This document shows, piece by piece, positions 62,815-64,000 of a stretch of 64,000 nucleotides of DNA. The stretch spans positions 248,001-312,000 of the forward strand of contig NC_007426.1 of assembly GCF_000026045.1 (NCBI RefSeq), given 5' to 3'. A program made the position numbers and the translations under genes. The stretch is from Natronomonas pharaonis DSM 2160 (GTDB taxonomy: Archaea > Halobacteriota > Halobacteria > Halobacteriales > Haloarculaceae). Numbering within the stretch: the stretch's first letter is position 1; each line of letters starts with the position of its first letter. A model generated the notes under the pieces. The model made no database searches. It was not told where the DNA came from and saw nothing but the letters and a program-made list of their open reading frames with translations.

Positions 62815-64000
62815 TACCGCTCGGATACTGGGTCGATGGTAATGGTTATGTCGGTCGACTCAACGTCCCATACGCGTTCGTGGCCGGCGTTGAGGTCGGC
62901 GAACTCGGCCGCCCGGACCTCGTCGGCGATGAGGCCCTCGTGTTCGTCGACGAGGGTAGCCACCCGCTCGTCGGCGATGTCGAGGTCGACGCGGATTTCG
63001 GCCTCGATGTCCAAATCGAGGTCTTTGCGCATCTCTTGGACCCGCCGGATAACCTCGCGGGCGTAGCCCTCGCTTTCGATGTCTTCGGTCAGTGCCGTGT
63101 CGACGTAGACGACACCGCGGTCGTCGCCGTCGACGGTGAAGGCTGTCCCCTCGACGCCCTCCGGCGTCTCGGTGTTAAACGAGACCATCTCGTCTGTCAG
63201 CTCGATATCCCGGCCCAGCTCCGTCTCGACGGCGGCTTCGAGCGCTTCGACGGCGGTGTCGGTCACCGAGACGGCGTTGATGGCGTTCATCACCTCACCG
63301 GCTTCGTCGCCGAACGTCGGCCCGAGTACCGACATGTCTGCGCGGGCGGTGTAGGACAGTTCCTCCCAGTCGGAGCCGGGCTCGACGAGTTCGATTTCGC
63401 GGGCGTTGAGCCGGTCCCGGAGGAGGTCCCGATGCCGGTCGACGGCCTCGGCGGCCCGGTCGTCGTCGGCGGCGACGACGACGCGGGTAACCGGCCAGCG
63501 GAGCTTTCGCTCGGCCTGCTGGCGAGCGTTGGAGCCGGCTTCCTCGACCGCGGCGACGATGTCGACGTCGGTTTCGAGCTGTGGGTCGCGGAACCGCTCG
63601 TCGGGGTCGGGCCAATCGGCCATGTGGACCGTCTCGTGGCCGCCGTCGCCGGTCAGCGTGCCGTATATCTCCTCGGCGACGAAGGGCGCATACGGCGCGA
63701 GCAGCTTCGTCGTCTCGACGAGCACGTGATGCAGCGTCGCGTAGGCCGCCAGCTTGCTCTCGGAGGTCTCTTCTTCCCACATCCGCTCGCGGACGACTTG
63801 GATGTAGAACCGCGAGACATCCTCAACGATGAACGCGAGCAGTTCATCGAGGGCCTTGTCCTGTCGGAAGTTCTCCCAGTGGTCGGTCATCTCGGCGGTG
63901 ACCGTCGACAGCCGCGAGAGGACCCACTCGTCGACCGTCTCCAGCGCTGCCTCATCGAGGGCGACGGCGTCGGGGTCGAAGTCATCGAGCCGCATGTACG
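62814..64000 (-). CDS. ileS: isoleucyl-tRNA synthetase, C-terminal part (5' end outside window)
   Basis: The last 395 codons of a class Ia aminoacyl-tRNA synthetase. The anticodon-binding domain has TVDEWVLSRLSTVTAEMTDHWENFRQDKALDELLAFIVEDVSRFYIQVVRERMW. The C-terminal module (about ARADMSVLGPTFGDEAGEVMNAI onward) is of the archaeal/eukaryotic IleRS type. The catalytic core (HIGH, KMSKS) lies past the window end. The reading frame is open to position 64000. Confidence 0.95.
   Translation of the reverse strand, partial: YMRLDDFDPDAVALDEAALETVDEWVLSRLSTVTAEMTDHWENFRQDKALDELLAFIVEDVSRFYIQVVRERMWEEETSESKLAAYATLHHVLVETTKLLAPYAPFVAEEIYGTLTGDGGHETVHMADWPDPDERFRDPQLETDVDIVAAVEEAGSNARQQAERKLRWPVTRVVVAADDDRAAEAVDRHRDLLRDRLNAREIELVEPGSDWEELSYTARADMSVLGPTFGDEAGEVMNAINAVSVTDTAVEALEAAVETELGRDIELTDEMVSFNTETPEGVEGTAFTVDGDDRGVVYVDTALTEDIESEGYAREVIRRVQEMRKDLDLDIEAEIRVDLDIADERVATLVDEHEGLIADEVRAAEFADLNAGHERVWDVESTDITITIDPVSER

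Overview
The window is chromosomal DNA of a haloarchaeon (class Halobacteria). The evidence is high GC with G/C-rich third positions and very acidic predicted proteins. Many genes have TATA-like boxes about 25-30 bp upstream of an ATG, consistent with leaderless mRNAs. Euryarchaeal information genes are present (PCNA, Orc1/Cdc6, Hel308, thermosome), and there is an origin with haloarchaeal origin recognition boxes. Gene content would fit a Natronomonas/Haloarcula-like lineage, but the genus cannot be fixed from the sequence alone. No rRNA, CRISPR array, insertion sequence or integrase was seen. The window is core chromosome apart from several lineage-type hypothetical genes.

Layout. 1-12 kb: 5' part of a Hel308 helicase, a 3-Cys ferredoxin, malate dehydrogenase, an MFS carrier, an SDR lacking its catalytic Ser, UvrA, three small membrane proteins, a geranylgeranyl-reductase-like flavoprotein and an orphan CheY. 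12-19 kb: thioesterase, second SDR, small membrane proteins, a Tat lipoprotein, MFS, a TrpD2/YbiB-like protein and a TetR regulator whose likely operator abuts its own start codon. 19-28 kb: mutS-mutL and a TAXI-type TRAP transporter operon (binding protein, DUF1850 protein, fused permease). 28-37 kb: ThiD-ThiN fusion, GNAT-like protein, aspartate kinase, PCNA, and a lipA-pdhA-pdhB-pdhC cluster without an E3 gene. 37-48 kb: second Hel308-type helicase, RidA, tRNA-Ser(GGA), thermosome subunit, cupin, EngB, DUF389, SIMPL and a NOG1-like GTPase.

The most interesting part is 48.7-57.9 kb, the replication-origin neighbourhood. The order is a MutS2-like ATPase with an N-terminal helix-hairpin-helix, an Orc1/Cdc6-2-type gene, the arvC-arvB-arvA (oapCBA) operon, a 1.2-kb non-coding origin, the Orc1 gene, a 29-residue membrane microprotein and a conserved unknown. 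ArvA is the small GTPase known to drive extracellular vesicle formation in Haloferax. The origin holds a nearly identical inverted pair of 29-bp origin recognition boxes around an AT-rich stretch, further boxes (one inside the orc1 coding region), and several perfect tandem repeats. The arvA leader carries a perfect 9-bp dyad directly before its ribosome binding site.

57.9-64 kb: Rieske protein, AMP-binding-like fragment, polyprenyl synthase, PRPP synthetase, an exported HExxH protein and the 3' part of ileS.
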